The position numbers were made by a program, and so were the translations under genes. The notes below the pieces were generated by a model. That model had not been told where the DNA came from, made no database searches, and was given only the letters and a program-made list of their open reading frames with translations. A DNA stretch of 64,000 bases, from contig NC_135055.1 in the NCBI RefSeq assembly GCF_051014685.1, positions 19,208,001 through 19,272,000 of the forward strand. Direction: 5' to 3'. This stretch comes from Ptiloglossa arizonensis. Taxonomy: Eukaryota; Arthropoda; Insecta; Hymenoptera; Colletidae. How positions within the stretch are numbered: position 1 is the first letter of the stretch; every line of letters starts with the position of its first letter. This document shows, piece after piece, positions 1 through 12,700 of this stretch.

Positions 1-534
1 CCGAAATTATATTCTCGTCGCTCGAATTCCTTCGATTCGCGGCGCAATGGGACGACAAGGACGAGATGCGCGCGATCGCATTTACGGGTCATTGTCTCTT
101 TAGTATGATCGAAAATCAATCTGCCGGAAAGTGGCCACGCTTTCACGAGCCCTGCCGTGAAATTGAGACCCAGAGACTCATTACTCCTCTGTTCTCGTCT
201 CTCTCTCTGTTCCATCGTTCACCGTGTAGTTCCACCTCGCTCGTCCTTGCTGCTCCTTTTTTTCACCCCGCGCGAACACGATCTTTTACCAGACTGGATA
301 GAAAATGCTCTTCCCCGTTCCTTTGTACGAGGTTACACCTGTACTTTGGAGCGTTGAGTGCTCGATGGGATGTTACGTTCCGCGACAGCCATCGGTGGCT
401 GATGTTTTTTTTTTTAACACGGTCCCGTAAAGAAATCCACGTGCTCGATAACAACTTCCGAGTGACCCCACTCGCCTCGTATTCAAACGTTTCGAAGCAG
501 TTCTGGTCATTGCTACCGACACTGGTGAAACGAT

Positions 535-940
535 TGAAATGTCTCGTGGTAAACCTAGTAGTCGCGTTTCAATCCTGGTGGTAGTAGGTATTGACGGTAT
601 TCGCGCTGAAATTTCACGCACTGGGTCTGGTAAAATTATTTGAACGTCTCGTAGTAATCGTAGTAGTCGTGTTTCAATCTTGGTCGATTTTAAATGCCCA
701 ATGGCGATTCTGATAGTTGGATTTAAATAGTAAATGATGAGCCTAGTGATTTTATTTAAATTCCCAAAGTAACTCTAGTAATTATATTTAAATTCCCAAA
801 GTAACTCTAGTAATTATATTTAAATTCCCAAAGTAACCCTAGTAATTATATTTAAATTCCCAAAGTAACCCTAGTAGTTGGGATTAAATACCCCGTAGTA
901 ATCCTACCAGTTGTAATTGAACGCCCAAAGTGATACAAAT
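535..940. repeat. 32-bp tandem repeat with degenerate flanks
   Basis: The word TTTAAATTCCCAAAGTAAC recurs every 32 bp between about 754 and 890, giving roughly four near-identical copies that differ by C/T at one or two sites. On both sides the same pattern continues in decayed form (TTTAAAT followed by CCCA, then a TAGT word), so the array once reached about 535 to 940. No coding role is visible. Confidence 0.85.
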
Positions 941-2394
941 TGGCGACGATTATAATTTTAATTTCTCCAAACACCCTTCTCCAAGAATCTTTGTTTATTC
1001 AAAGTTTCGCTCGTGAATTTATTCTCGTTCTCCTTCTCTTGATTTTATCGTTCGATCGTCCTCGCCCACATCTCATCCTTTCGTTTACTTATTCTTATCG
1101 AGTCATCCCTCAAGTAACACGATTGTATCTCTCTTTCCGAGAACAGTAAAAAAAAGTCACTCCAGTTAGTACCATTAATCATCGATACGTACTTCTTCGT
1201 TTACCGCGCAGGGTCCCTCGGGCGGTCCACTAATTTTTCGAGCCCTCTTTTGTAAAAAATTCTTCGTACTTCGACGCGAGGATTCCGACGCGCGGGTAGC
1301 TTCGGGCTGCGTCGATATTTCCCAACTCGTTCCCGACGAGATGCTCGTACACAGACTCTTGAATAACAATCCCGAATCGTGCGTAGATAGTCGAGACGGA
1401 GAATTATTTTTTGCAACCCTTTCGATCCGATCCCTTCTTTTTTGCCAAGTTTCGTCGCGCAACAAAACAGTCTCCCCTTTCGTCGACCGATAAATAACCA
1501 AATACGCACAAAGGGGAATCAACTCGTGAATAAAAAATGATTACCGCTATTCGAATAAATCAACCTTCGAAAATACCCGTCCTAGTAACGAATACACGAG
1601 CCACGGAACGTATCCGATTCTCGCACGATAATTCCAACGAACTTGGAAGCCTTGTTTCCGAAACTCCGTTCCGACGTGAAAAGACGGGCGTGAAACTCGA
1701 CGATCGACGCGCGAAACGATAAAACTCTCGAAAAAGCAACGTACTTTCGGAATTTCGTTGCGGAACGGGGCAAGCAACTATTCGCGCCACGCGAGTACGA
1801 CAGGAAAAGTTCAGGCGCGGGTGCCGAGCGGTGCTTTATTCGAGGGGTTTCGAGGAGTTCTCCAACCTGTTACGATCCTCCCGCTGGGAAAATTACGACA
1901 ATGCGGTGAACGTTCCGTGACAACGTGGTAGACGATACACCGAAACCGGAAGATTTCCCCTGTCTTTTCGCGAAATGTTTCCACGAGATTCGAAAGTTGC
2001 CGAGTTCCATCCCCGATGGCCCCCTGCCCACCCCACTTTGAGAAAAGGGCGTACCCCGAGGGTCTACGAGACAGGGTCGAGGCAAGGTTTCCCCGTTGGC
2101 ATTTTCACGTAATTCGAATGGCTAGACGACCGTTTCGCGACCGTAACGGCTCGTCGTACGGCTCGTTAACCTTGCACGAGCCTCGAAGAAGCAGCTCCTT
2201 TTTCTGGCTCGCGTTTCGAGCATCGATTTCAGATAAAGTCAACGAACTGGCACGAATTTCCGCCAGCGATAGGTAACACCGGCTCACAAAGAACCCACGG
2301 CGGTACGAACAAATTGGATACCATCAACTGCTTGCTCCTTTGCCTCCGGTTTCCGTTACCTCTGTTCTGTGTTTCGTTTCTCATCCTCTTCTTC

Positions 2395-2512
2395 GTGTCT
2401 CTCGCCCCCCCAACCCACCCTTTCTTTCTTCTCTTCCTTTTTTTTTTCCTTTTCGACCTCCTCTTTTTTTTCCTTCTTTTTTCTTTTTTTTTTTCTTTTT
2501 TATTTATTCCAG
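2395..2512 (+). repeat. Low-complexity pyrimidine tract
   Basis: More than 100 bases consist almost only of T and C, including several runs of seven or more T. Reading frames here give Phe/Leu/Ser/Pro-rich translations that reflect composition and not a protein. A similar tract lies at 12855-12955. Confidence 0.85.
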
Positions 2513-5500
2513 CTTACCGCCGCCGCGCTCTTTCATCCATCTAACCAGTCGACAGAGGAGGTCCTACGGCTGTAATCCATCAAATCCTGTAGCGGATAAC
2601 AGTCACATCGGCGCGGGTCTCGGATTTAACTTCCGAGCATAATCTCGGCGACAGGAAAAAGAAGGAAAAAGCCCCGCGCGCACCGACTGATCATTTCTTT
2701 CCCTATCGCGCGACAAGTCGAGTGCAAAGAGCAATTTTTCTGTCCGCGACGGATCGATGGGGGGGTTAGAGAGGACGGGACGGTCGGTCTCGCACCGTGC
2801 GAGAAAATAAAAATGCAGCCGTGGATCCTTTCTCGTTTTGTTTTTTTTTTTCTTCTTTTTTTTACGCGTTACCTCGTCTTCGAAACAATATTCTCCGAAT
2901 GAGCCACAGAGACCTCCGTTTCTCAGGGATCTAGTTGTCGTAACACGTGTCGGGGAACAGCTGGATCCAAAATCTCCCGAAGAAGGACTTGGCTCCATTG
3001 TGCAAAGAATGCAACTCATCGGTGGCAATTGTGCATCTAATCCTGCATTGTTCGAATCGTGACGGAGTTTCGTGGAAAATTTAGCCTCGAAGACGATGTA
3101 TTCGAAGAAAGTAACACAAGAAAATATGATTCGTCGTTGAATCGAGAAATCTTTGTATAAGTAAAGAACAAGGAAAATATTCCGGATCTACGCACCGGAG
3201 AAACATCTAAGGAGGTTCGAACTTACTCGAAGTTTTATTAATTTTAGAAACTATTCTTCTTTCCTCGTACCTCGTTACTAATCGTTTGAATATTTTTGCA
3301 TCTAGATACGCGCGAAAGTGCACGGCTAATCTTCTCGCGGTTGAACCGAGATTACGAATATTGCGTCAACACGGTCGATATCGCGACGTGTAAAATCCGT
3401 AAAATTTAGTATGATTACGTGCACCGTATTTTGACAATCTCGCAGCACTCCATCAACGCTCACCGATCCACCCTAAACTACCGTGCGAGTCCCTAGCGTC
3501 CCTTTCTCCTTCGAGTTTGTAAATTCTACTGTAATTTCCTCTTCCCGCCCGATATGTAAAATTCACTTACGCCGCGCTCCGTTCAAAAGTACCGCCAAAG
3601 CCTTCGTCTTGTCACACTTTCGGTAATGTCACCACCTTGTCCTCGTTCCACATTGATGTTAGGTTTGGGAACACCCCTCGAGTGCTGTACCTTGCCTCTT
3701 TGCTCACTTCGTTTCACCGTTATCTCGTCTCTCCCGGTAAACGAATGTTTACTCTCCGCGTACCTACTCGCTCACCTACCGCAAACTTTGCGCGATGAAG
3801 TCGTTAGTTGGAAGAAGAAAAAACGAAAAAAAAAAAAAGAAAATGAAAAGGAAAAAAATTGAAAAAGAAGTATCGCCCTCGAGAGACAGGGCGAACGCGT
3901 CGGGAACATTTTCGTCGTTGCTCCCGCGAGATACGCGGAACACGATTGATCTCTCGTGAAATTTATCGCGACGAAGACCCGTAACATCGAAAACGGTGAT
4001 CTATCAACGAAGAGCCAGAGAACCAGAGACAAAATTGACGCTCGATAAGGTCCCTTATCTCGGAAAATTATCGTTTGCTCGAGGACGCGTCGAACATGGT
4101 TGTCCGATGCGAACACTGGACGCGTTACGTAGAATCCTGAGCGTTGTATAATTGTCATGCTCGGTCTACACTGATTAGCCACGCGAAGTGGCCCTACGCG
4201 AACAAATGAGAGCGGAAAGCAAACTCCCGAGCTGGAGGAAAACAGTTTCCATTGGACGCTCGTAAACGACGGGAAGAGAGACATAACTGCAGAACCGTAA
4301 ATTGCAAATGTTCTTTTTTCCGCGTAGTTGAGAACGTGTCGTAACCAGTTTCTCGTCCGGCATTCGTGAAGTAAAACGCTAAGGTTGTAACTCGATACAA
4401 AGATTAACTCCGCTGTATAAAATTCTAAAACAATGGTACTGGAACTGGAACTGTTCCTCGCCGGTCGCTCGAAATAGACGATTTTTCGATCTCGAGGAAC
4501 GATCCACGTTTTATTATTTATCGAGTCGGCCGATTGGTATTTGTACGAAAGCTTCCGTTCGAACACCGTTCGATCGTTCGCAAGATTACGTACGGGAATA
4601 ATTTATCGATTAACGCGACGAACGAACTGGAGATTCATCGACGAGGTGCACACCCCTCCGGAGAATTCGTCGGAGAAATCGAGTTTCAATGATGAGAAAA
4701 CAAACTCGGTTGCATCTGACCGGGGAAAAGTGCATCGAATCCACGGGTGCTTATTTCGATCGTAGAAGTTCGTCTGGAACGAAGTTACAGCGGTTTGAAG
4801 TTTCCCTAACGAAATCGACCATTTCGTATGCAACAACCTGATACAACAAGGAGAAACGTTAATTTTATTCGGAAAGTTTACAATTTCCTTTATAACTAGC
4901 TCGATGGATCAAAAAAGAAAACTTCGACGGGTGTGCAGAGACTGCAAAACTTATGGTTAATTAACTATAAAGCGAGCGGTTTGGCGAAGAGTCGGAGAGA
5001 AGGGCGAATAATAAAGCCCTGGAAAAAGTGTGTCAAAATTTGAATTGCCGTGCGATTCACCTGAATCGTCCCTCCGGTGGAGCACGGAGTAATTACGGAA
5101 GTGCTTTTAAAATAAATAAAAAATAAAAAAAAGAAAAGAAAAATATGAAAAAAAAAAATAAAGAAGAAAGAAGAACGAAGTTGAATACCTCGATAATTAA
5201 CGTCGAAGCTTCGCCCCGGGAATCCTCCGAGATGGTAACAAACGGCGGACCGAAAATCCTTTCGGATGGGTGCTTCGTTCGATAATTACCGAGAAAACTG
5301 CGAAAAATGCATTGGCGATATCTCGGTTTAAAGACTCGCGGCGAGGAACTCGGCGCTCGATTCCCGACGAAAATAATCCGATTCGCGAAAGTGGTCCCGT
5401 CGATGGTAAATTATATCTACGTCGACCGGCTCGGGAGCCGAGAACAGGAACAGGAGCTCGTTCAAAGATTCACGAGGACGTTGGTGATATATACCACCAT

Positions 5501-7689
5501 CGGCATTTTTCCGTGGACGGAAACTTTGAAAAACGATCGGTCGACCTCCATTCTTGTTTTCAGCACGCGGAAATAGCCCGCGCCGTTATCCGTCGGCCGA
5601 AGATAGAACGAAATGAGTAGTATGTATTATTATCATCCATCCGGCGTCATTACGTTGATGAGAAAAATCCCGATACCGAACGTCTCGCGTCTCCCGTCTC
5701 TCGTCCCGTGAATCTCGGAAGACGACCGTAATGGAACTTCCCGAAACCGAGCGACCGTCTCTCTCTTGGCTCGCGTTCTCGAAAGAGTTTCCGTGACGTG
5801 CCCCGGGATTCCCTTTCAGCCGATAAAATTCCACCGACGTTGGAACTGCTCGAGAAAAGGGTATTAGCGCTCCTAATTGGCCCGAAAATTCGAGGGTACT
5901 TTATCGCGACCATTTTTTCCCCTACGAAAGAATAATCGTAACGGAACGAAAATTAGCAGACGGAAAATTGCTACCGTTGCAACGGTGACTCGACGAATCG
6001 CGGAGAGTGTTACGGAAAACGCGACAGTTTGAAAACACGTGGAATTAAATGTTCCACGAGTTCGAAATTACATCGTCCTCGCGCCACCGAACGGTGATGC
6101 TTCGCGACCGTTGTGCGTATTTATTTCGTGCATTCGAGCCAAAAATAATCGTCGAATATTTCGAGCCGGTAGAAACGAAAATATCGGTGAAGTAATTTCG
6201 GAAGGACGAAATATGCACTCTCCTGGCAGTCTGTGCCGCGAAATATATGGCAGCGAGAGGGTTACGCGAGAAATCATCTCCTTTCCGACTCTGCCGTGGA
6301 AACACTGCATACAGCGTGTCTGAGTTATCTCGGCACGGTGGAGATGGTATAAAAAATAAATGTCCGGAAAAAAGATCGTTTCCTACCGAGGAACGCGTTA
6401 CACGTTACAAAGAATAATTCCATCCACCTTCCCTCGCACCGAACAATATCTTTGTACACTCCGAGACGTTCCACCGTCGCGTCGAGACGAACACGCGTGT
6501 ATTATTTATCCGAGCAATGTTTACGGTAAAGAGAATAAAACATACCCGAGAGGATGGTTGAATTTTTCCAATTTCGAAAGCTGATTTAAGCAAATGGATT
6601 ACGCGTATTCCCGAGGCTTGGAGAGAACGCAAAGAAAGGGGAAATCGATCTCCCCTGCGAAATTCGAAATTACCAAACAGGCCATTTAAACGCGCACTCG
6701 CATCGACACGAACAGGAATTCCATGGCCTCGATTCCGTGTGTCTCTCCCCCTCCCCTCTCTCTTTACGAGGCCCGTGTATATCCGACTTTATCGGCGACG
6801 TCGAGCAAATGGCGAAGCACGAACGAAAAAACGAATTTTATAGGAGAACGGATTTTTCCAACGGATGCCAGAGGAATCGGGAATAGGAATTAAACCCTCG
6901 TCTTGATCAGCCATTTTTCGTCGATAGCTCCATGTCCCGTTACGGTGGAACTTATCATTGCTCCGTAGCGGTGAGTTTCGGGATTCGTTTCGTCGTACAC
7001 GCGACACGGAACAACTTTCTCGAACGAAGAAACGAAATCGCGAATCAACGATCGTTTTAATTACACCACGGTCCCCCCGACGCTCGCGAAATCTTAAACG
7101 TTTAAATTTATTCCCGTTGAAACAATGTACACGGGAACGGAGAATAGAGAGAGGGGTCGGGTCAGTACGTAAACAAGAGAGGATTAAAATCTCAACCGGA
7201 TCGAGATACAGCGCGAATCAGCGAGCGTAACTATCGCGATAAGTGCGCAATCTCGTCGGAACGGAGCGGACCTCCTTAACCGATTATTTAAGTTATCAAG
7301 TAGCGGCTCGTTCGCGAACCGAGGCGAGAAAGGTCTTAAAGTTTTCCAATTACAGGCCACGTCGCCAGCAGGATAGCGATTTTCAGCCCGGAAGATGGAA
7401 AGCTGATAATGAATTGTCCGAAATGCGTCCCGACGAGATGGCCCGACGGACATCCACCCGCCGCACGAAGAGTTTTTCGGTACGTATCGTCGTAGAAGAG
7501 ATCCAAACGAGGCGGTTCGAGAACAACGAAACGCGATTATCGCCCACCGATCGAGAAGAGTCGATTCTCGATTCTCGGTGTTACGTTTCGGACCACAGAT
7601 CGGTCGAGGAGAAATATGGAGCACTAGGTCTCGAGAATATCGAGATCCACGAAACGAAAAGACTCGGTACTCGATAAGTGTCTCGTAGC

Positions 7690-8110
7690 TCGAGGATCTC
7701 CAAAATTTTGAAGATTCTCCAGTACATAGAGATTCTAGAAAATTTTACAAACTCGAGCAAACGATTGGTGTATCTGCTATCGAGTCTCGTATACCGTGTA
7801 ACGTTTCTTTTTTATATTCATTACCTTTTCATACGATTTAAATGGAATTACCAGCTAAATTACCAGTAAATAAAGTAGTAATGATAATACGTGATAATAA
7901 TAATGACTTAAAGAGACATGGATACATAGGTAAGTAGACGACAGGTAGATAAATTTCAAGAACCCGAATAAACGACGGGGATCTCGATGTACTCGAGATT
8001 CTCGGATACTTCCGAAACATTCGAGATTCTCGAGGTTCTCGAGCACCGCGATACTTTCGAGATCTCGAGAAAAATTCCATTCCAGTCCCGACTCGAGATT
8101 TTCGAGACCT
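7690..8110. repeat. Patch of CTCGAGA / GATTCTCGAG words in both orientations
   Basis: The words GAGATTCT, TTCGAGA and CTCGAG occur many times, above all at 7980-8110. Because CTCGAG is palindromic, the copies can pair with each other. There is no fixed period and no coding exon. It looks like a local amplification of a short motif. Confidence 0.5.
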
Positions 8111-9750
8111 CGAACACCTCAGTCGGTCAACGTTACGTACAAGTATCGGAGCATCGTTATTAAATCTCACCTCCCCCGATCGATGATCGCGCGCCCGCCG
8201 CCCGCCACCTTACGAATTTGATTAAACAATTAATAACGAACAAACGTTTCGCGAACCGTGCGCGTCGCGAATCGTTGTACACGGCAAACACGGCAACATT
8301 ATCACCGTCCACGGCCCGCTACCGACCGCGTAATCATTTATGACTCGCATGATCGGCTCTGTATGCTAATAACCGTATTATTCGTGGGGCAAACGACGTG
8401 GACGACGTGTTTCGGGCGAATGTCGAAAGTAGGGAGGATTCTCTCGCCGATGCTAACAGCGATTTCGCACGATCGCGTAAAATTTCATCGCCCGGTAATT
8501 CAAGTTGTAAAGGTGGCTTTTATTAAATGGCGTCTTTACGATACGGCGTGTACGCGAACCGATACCAACGATAAAACTGTATTCGGAGGGCCACCGGCTC
8601 GTCTCTCCTTCTCCCTTTCTCTCTCTTCTTTCGGGAAAATTTCATCGATCGTTCCACTGGTCAAATTGTACGGTAAAAGTTACTCTTAACAAACGTCCCA
8701 GAGTCATGCGAACTGCCCCCCTGAAAAATACCGTGCAACGAAACCGAAGGATTCCCTCGAACGAGATGTTCGGTACTCCTCGTCGTCGATCGGTCACGCG
8801 ATTCGAATCGAGTGCACCGAATTTCATCGCGTCCTATTTATTTCGTAAATATAATTATCGACAGCTCGCTGAATTATGTTTTTCATTTTAACCGACTGTG
8901 CATCGTGAATTTATCGATACCGAACCAACGGTAATCATTATTTCGAACGTGACGGTAAAATCGCGAACGAATTACGTTGTTGGAAAATTGTAAACAATTT
9001 CGGTAAACAGAGATTTATTGCATCTTTCGCTGTACTGTGAACGACAATACCGATCGTATAATTGGTAAACGATTCCTTGAAAATTTCGATAGATTTGTAC
9101 CGTTAGTTTTTTAAGTCGATGTTCGTGCCTCGAGAAATGCTCCGTCTTCTCGCGCTACAATGTCGTACCAAATAACGATCGTCGAGAAATGTGTAGAGCG
9201 TTTAAATTGAAAATGTGCGTTCAACGTTTAATTTCTATTCGACCCGTTGAGCGACCGAGGATACCGAATATCGTTTATAAACGCAGTGCCGAACAAAGAG
9301 AATATTTTTATCGTTCAAATTTTTCCGCAACGTTATAAAATCTATGTTTCGGTTTTAAATCTACTAGGACGGTTTATTTATTTACCGTTCTCCGCGCGTA
9401 ATTTTATCCATTCGGTGCCGGCCAAATAACAATTCGGAATATCGCAAAGCGTGTCTGTCCGAATACATTTGCCCGGTGCGGTGTGTTCGAAAATTTTCAC
9501 GCGATTGCTTAAAAATTGAACTCGAAACGTACCCGATGAACCACGGAGCACTGTAACGTCGGATTCGCGCAAACAAATAAATCGTGGAACGATTTACGGT
9601 CATTGTGGCCGGAAGGCGAGTTGTTATACCGAACGAATCAACGTTCCTTCTCCGGTGACTTAAAACGTTCGCTACGGCCGCCATTACGCGTTTATTGCCG
9701 CTCGGGGTCGTCCGAGGAATACTAAAAGGGTCGTTCTTCTCGGTACACAG

Positions 9751-12700
9751 GTTAAGAGTGGTGACTGTAGCACCTGCGGCTTTCCTCGCGGTCACATGCC
9801 TCGCCAGTATCGGTGTCACCCTGGCCCTTGCATTCCTGGCGTTCAATCTGCACTTCCGCAAACACAAGTAAGTCCTCCGCGATCACGAGACGTGCCGCAA
9901 CCTCGCGTTCTGTCCGGAAAAATACCCGAACTTTCTAAAAAGAAAATGAAACGCGATTAACTTTTGAGAAAAAATATCTCGTGTCGTTGAAAATACTCAC
10001 CTATCGCAGCGGTGCAACGATTTGCACACCGGCCTTGTCTCGTAACGACGTTCGAAAATTCTGACTGCGGTTATTTTTACGCTTTTATTTCGAGTCGTGG
10101 AAACGAGAAACAATCACACGGTGTCGAATGCGCCGAATGGTGCAATATTGTAACTTGTTCCCGTGCCAAGAAAACGGTTACCGCAGTCGATGCACAGGTG
10201 CATTATCGCGCAACAGAGGCCAACTGCCAGGTTCGTGATATCGAGGACGACAGAATCTTCGTAAGAAACGATCAATCGTGTTTTCGATAATCGCACGATT
10301 TTTACGTTCTATTGCTTTACGGCTAGTATCCCCCAGTGGTAATCTTACGCACGCGTTGAACAATTATCGCTGTGCACTTTCCGCGTGAATCGACGCGTTT
10401 CAGGAAAACTTTTCTCAAGACTGAAAAGTGCATTGATTGTGATAGATGCAACTGAATGTTTCTGTATTTCCTTGGTCGTCTCGTTGCATTACAAAATTAA
10501 AAACACGAATTATACTTTCAACCGAAAGACTTTGAGTGTACAGTTCGAACGTAAGACTGTTTGAAAATGAATGTCGGCCCCTCGTTCGAAGCTTCGTTTT
10601 TCAATTAATCATCGTCTCTCGCTTTACGCGTTGCAGCCCGACTTCGGACACTCCCACTGTCTCTGTTTTTCTCCGCAGCGGAACTTTCGCGTGGATGTCG
10701 CCAGTGATTTCCTTGGTCGTGAAAAAGTTCGGTTATTTTTTAGACGCGCCGTTGCACGTTGTAACGTAGTCTATCGTCGAGTGTAATTTTTCCACCGGTA
10801 CAAAACTGTTTCGTTTCCTGCAACCGACAGGAGTATAAAACTTTCGAGCCCTAGGCTGAATAATATGGCCGCTGTCGGCTGCGGTCTCGTCTACGGTGCG
10901 GTTATCCTTTTGGGTCTGGATCACGCCACGCTACCGGACAGCGACGATTATTATCCTGCTGTGTGCACGGTGAGCATGAATTTTCTATATCCAAGACGAC
11001 ATCGCGTCGCATTTCGAACGATTCATTGCACCGTTTCAGGCGAGAGTCTACCTGTTGTCCGCCGGTTTCTCTTTGGCTTTCGGCTCGATGTTCACCAAGA
11101 CCTACCGCGTGCACCGAATTTTCACCAGAAGCAGAAGCGGTGTCGTCAAGAACAAGGTATTATTTACGCGACTCTGACGCGTCACATAAAGCTCTCTTAT
11201 TCTGTATAACTTTAAAACGCCACGTAAGACTCGATTGCTCTGTGTGACTCTACGTCGCGCAAGACTCTATGCAATTCCGACGTCACGTAAGACTCTACGC
11301 GACCTCGATTGCTCCGTGTGACTCGACGTCATACAAGGCTCTATGTAATTCCGACGTCACGTAACACTCTACGCGACCTCGATCGCTCTACGCGACCGTG
11401 ACGTCATACGTGACTCTATTACCCTATACGACATTAACGTCACGTAACAGTAGAGCCTCCCATAATCGAATAACAGAAGCGTTCTATTAATCGAATGTGT
11501 TTCCCTATTACCTCGGATACAGAACGCTCTACCGTATTTACATTTTTCCACGTCCAATTTCACCACTGTACGGTTTCCACGTCACCGTAACTTTCAAGCA
11601 ACAAGTAATCGACGAATTTGTTCGCGAAAGCTTCGCAATTCTTTCGAACCGGCGGACAGGTTGCTTTTATTAAATTTCGCTTTTCAATTTGTATCCCTGT
11701 TACGAATATTTATGGAATACCGAAAATAATTCGGTTCATCGAGGTTCGACACTGCTCGCGCGTTTACCTCTTCGCGATGCGTTATAGTTTCTTTGTGTCG
11801 CGAGCCAAAAAAAAAATCCATTCCTTTTCATTATACTTTCGCAGAGTAATCGAGAGTGTCGCGTTCGGAGTTCGGCGAAATTTAGTACCTAAAATCCTTA
11901 TAAATATCCATCACGCGTAATCCTTGATTTACTGCGAGTACAATATGTCTTCGACTCGCGCACAAGTGTACCTTTATCCTTCGAATCGTAGTAGCTTAAC
12001 ACAGAGAGACACTGTTCGCTCATTTACCTCCCTACTTGTGCTCCTTAAAGTTTCTTCGTACCTCGAGCGCCAAAAGAAAGAAGAAAAAAAAAATCGATTC
12101 TTTTTGCGTTACGGTTCTCGCAACGAGTAATCCAGAGTGTCGAGTACAAAGTTCAAAGGTAATTCAGAGACCGAAACCCCCAGAAATATCTATCACACCT
12201 AATCCTTGATTTACTACGGTTAAGTCCTCGAGTGTCACGCACAAGTGTCCTTCTGCTACTTGCAGCTACTCCAGGACACCCAGCTGATAAGCTTAATCTG
12301 CGTCCTCCTGCTGATAGACGGTCTCGTGGTGACCCTGTGGGTGACTTTCGACCCCATGCAGCGTCATCTGCGGAACCTGACCCTGGAGATCAACCCGCAG
12401 GATAGGGGCGTCGTCTATCAACCTCAGGTATTGAAATCGAAACGGACCGTTCGGAAAAGAGGATTTCGATCCCGGTTGTCGGCTCAACGGCCAGATAACT
12501 TCGTAAAAATATCGATATCGTTAACAGCGGCCGACCGTGGCCAATTAATTTATAACCTCTTGATTACCAAACGCAGGTAGAGGTGTGCCGTTCTCAGCAC
12601 ACCAATAGTTGGCTGGGCGCCCTCTACGTTTACAAGGGTTTACTGCTGATCGTCGGTGTCTACATGGCCTGGGAAACGAGGTAAAAATACTTGGACGACT

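Larger units (their letters stand above)
1..9750. other. No coding exon recognised; probable intron or 5' flank of the GABA-B receptor gene
   Basis: I read this stretch on both strands and found no open frame that combines protein-like composition with matching splice sites. The long open frames here are Arg- and Ser-rich translations of CpG-rich DNA and overlap each other on both strands. The first receptor exon in the window (9751) starts inside a codon, so at least one more exon must lie upstream. The exons for the extracellular GABA-binding domain are probably left of the window. Contents are a degenerate 32-bp tandem repeat (535-940), a pyrimidine tract (about 2400-2510) and a patch rich in CTCGAGA-like words (about 7690-8110). 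Confidence 0.5.

Noticed and set aside
66..584. 172-codon open frame on the plus strand
   Set aside because: Composition is CpG-driven, other frames on both strands are also open, the 3' part runs into the degenerate tandem repeat, and no splice or family signal is present.
2603..3062. Possible exon on either strand (minus: CILCTMEPSPSSGDF, ending at a GTAACG donor; plus: PFLRDLVVVTRVGEQL)
   Set aside because: Both strands are open over the same bases, no partner exon was found, and neither peptide resembles a known family.
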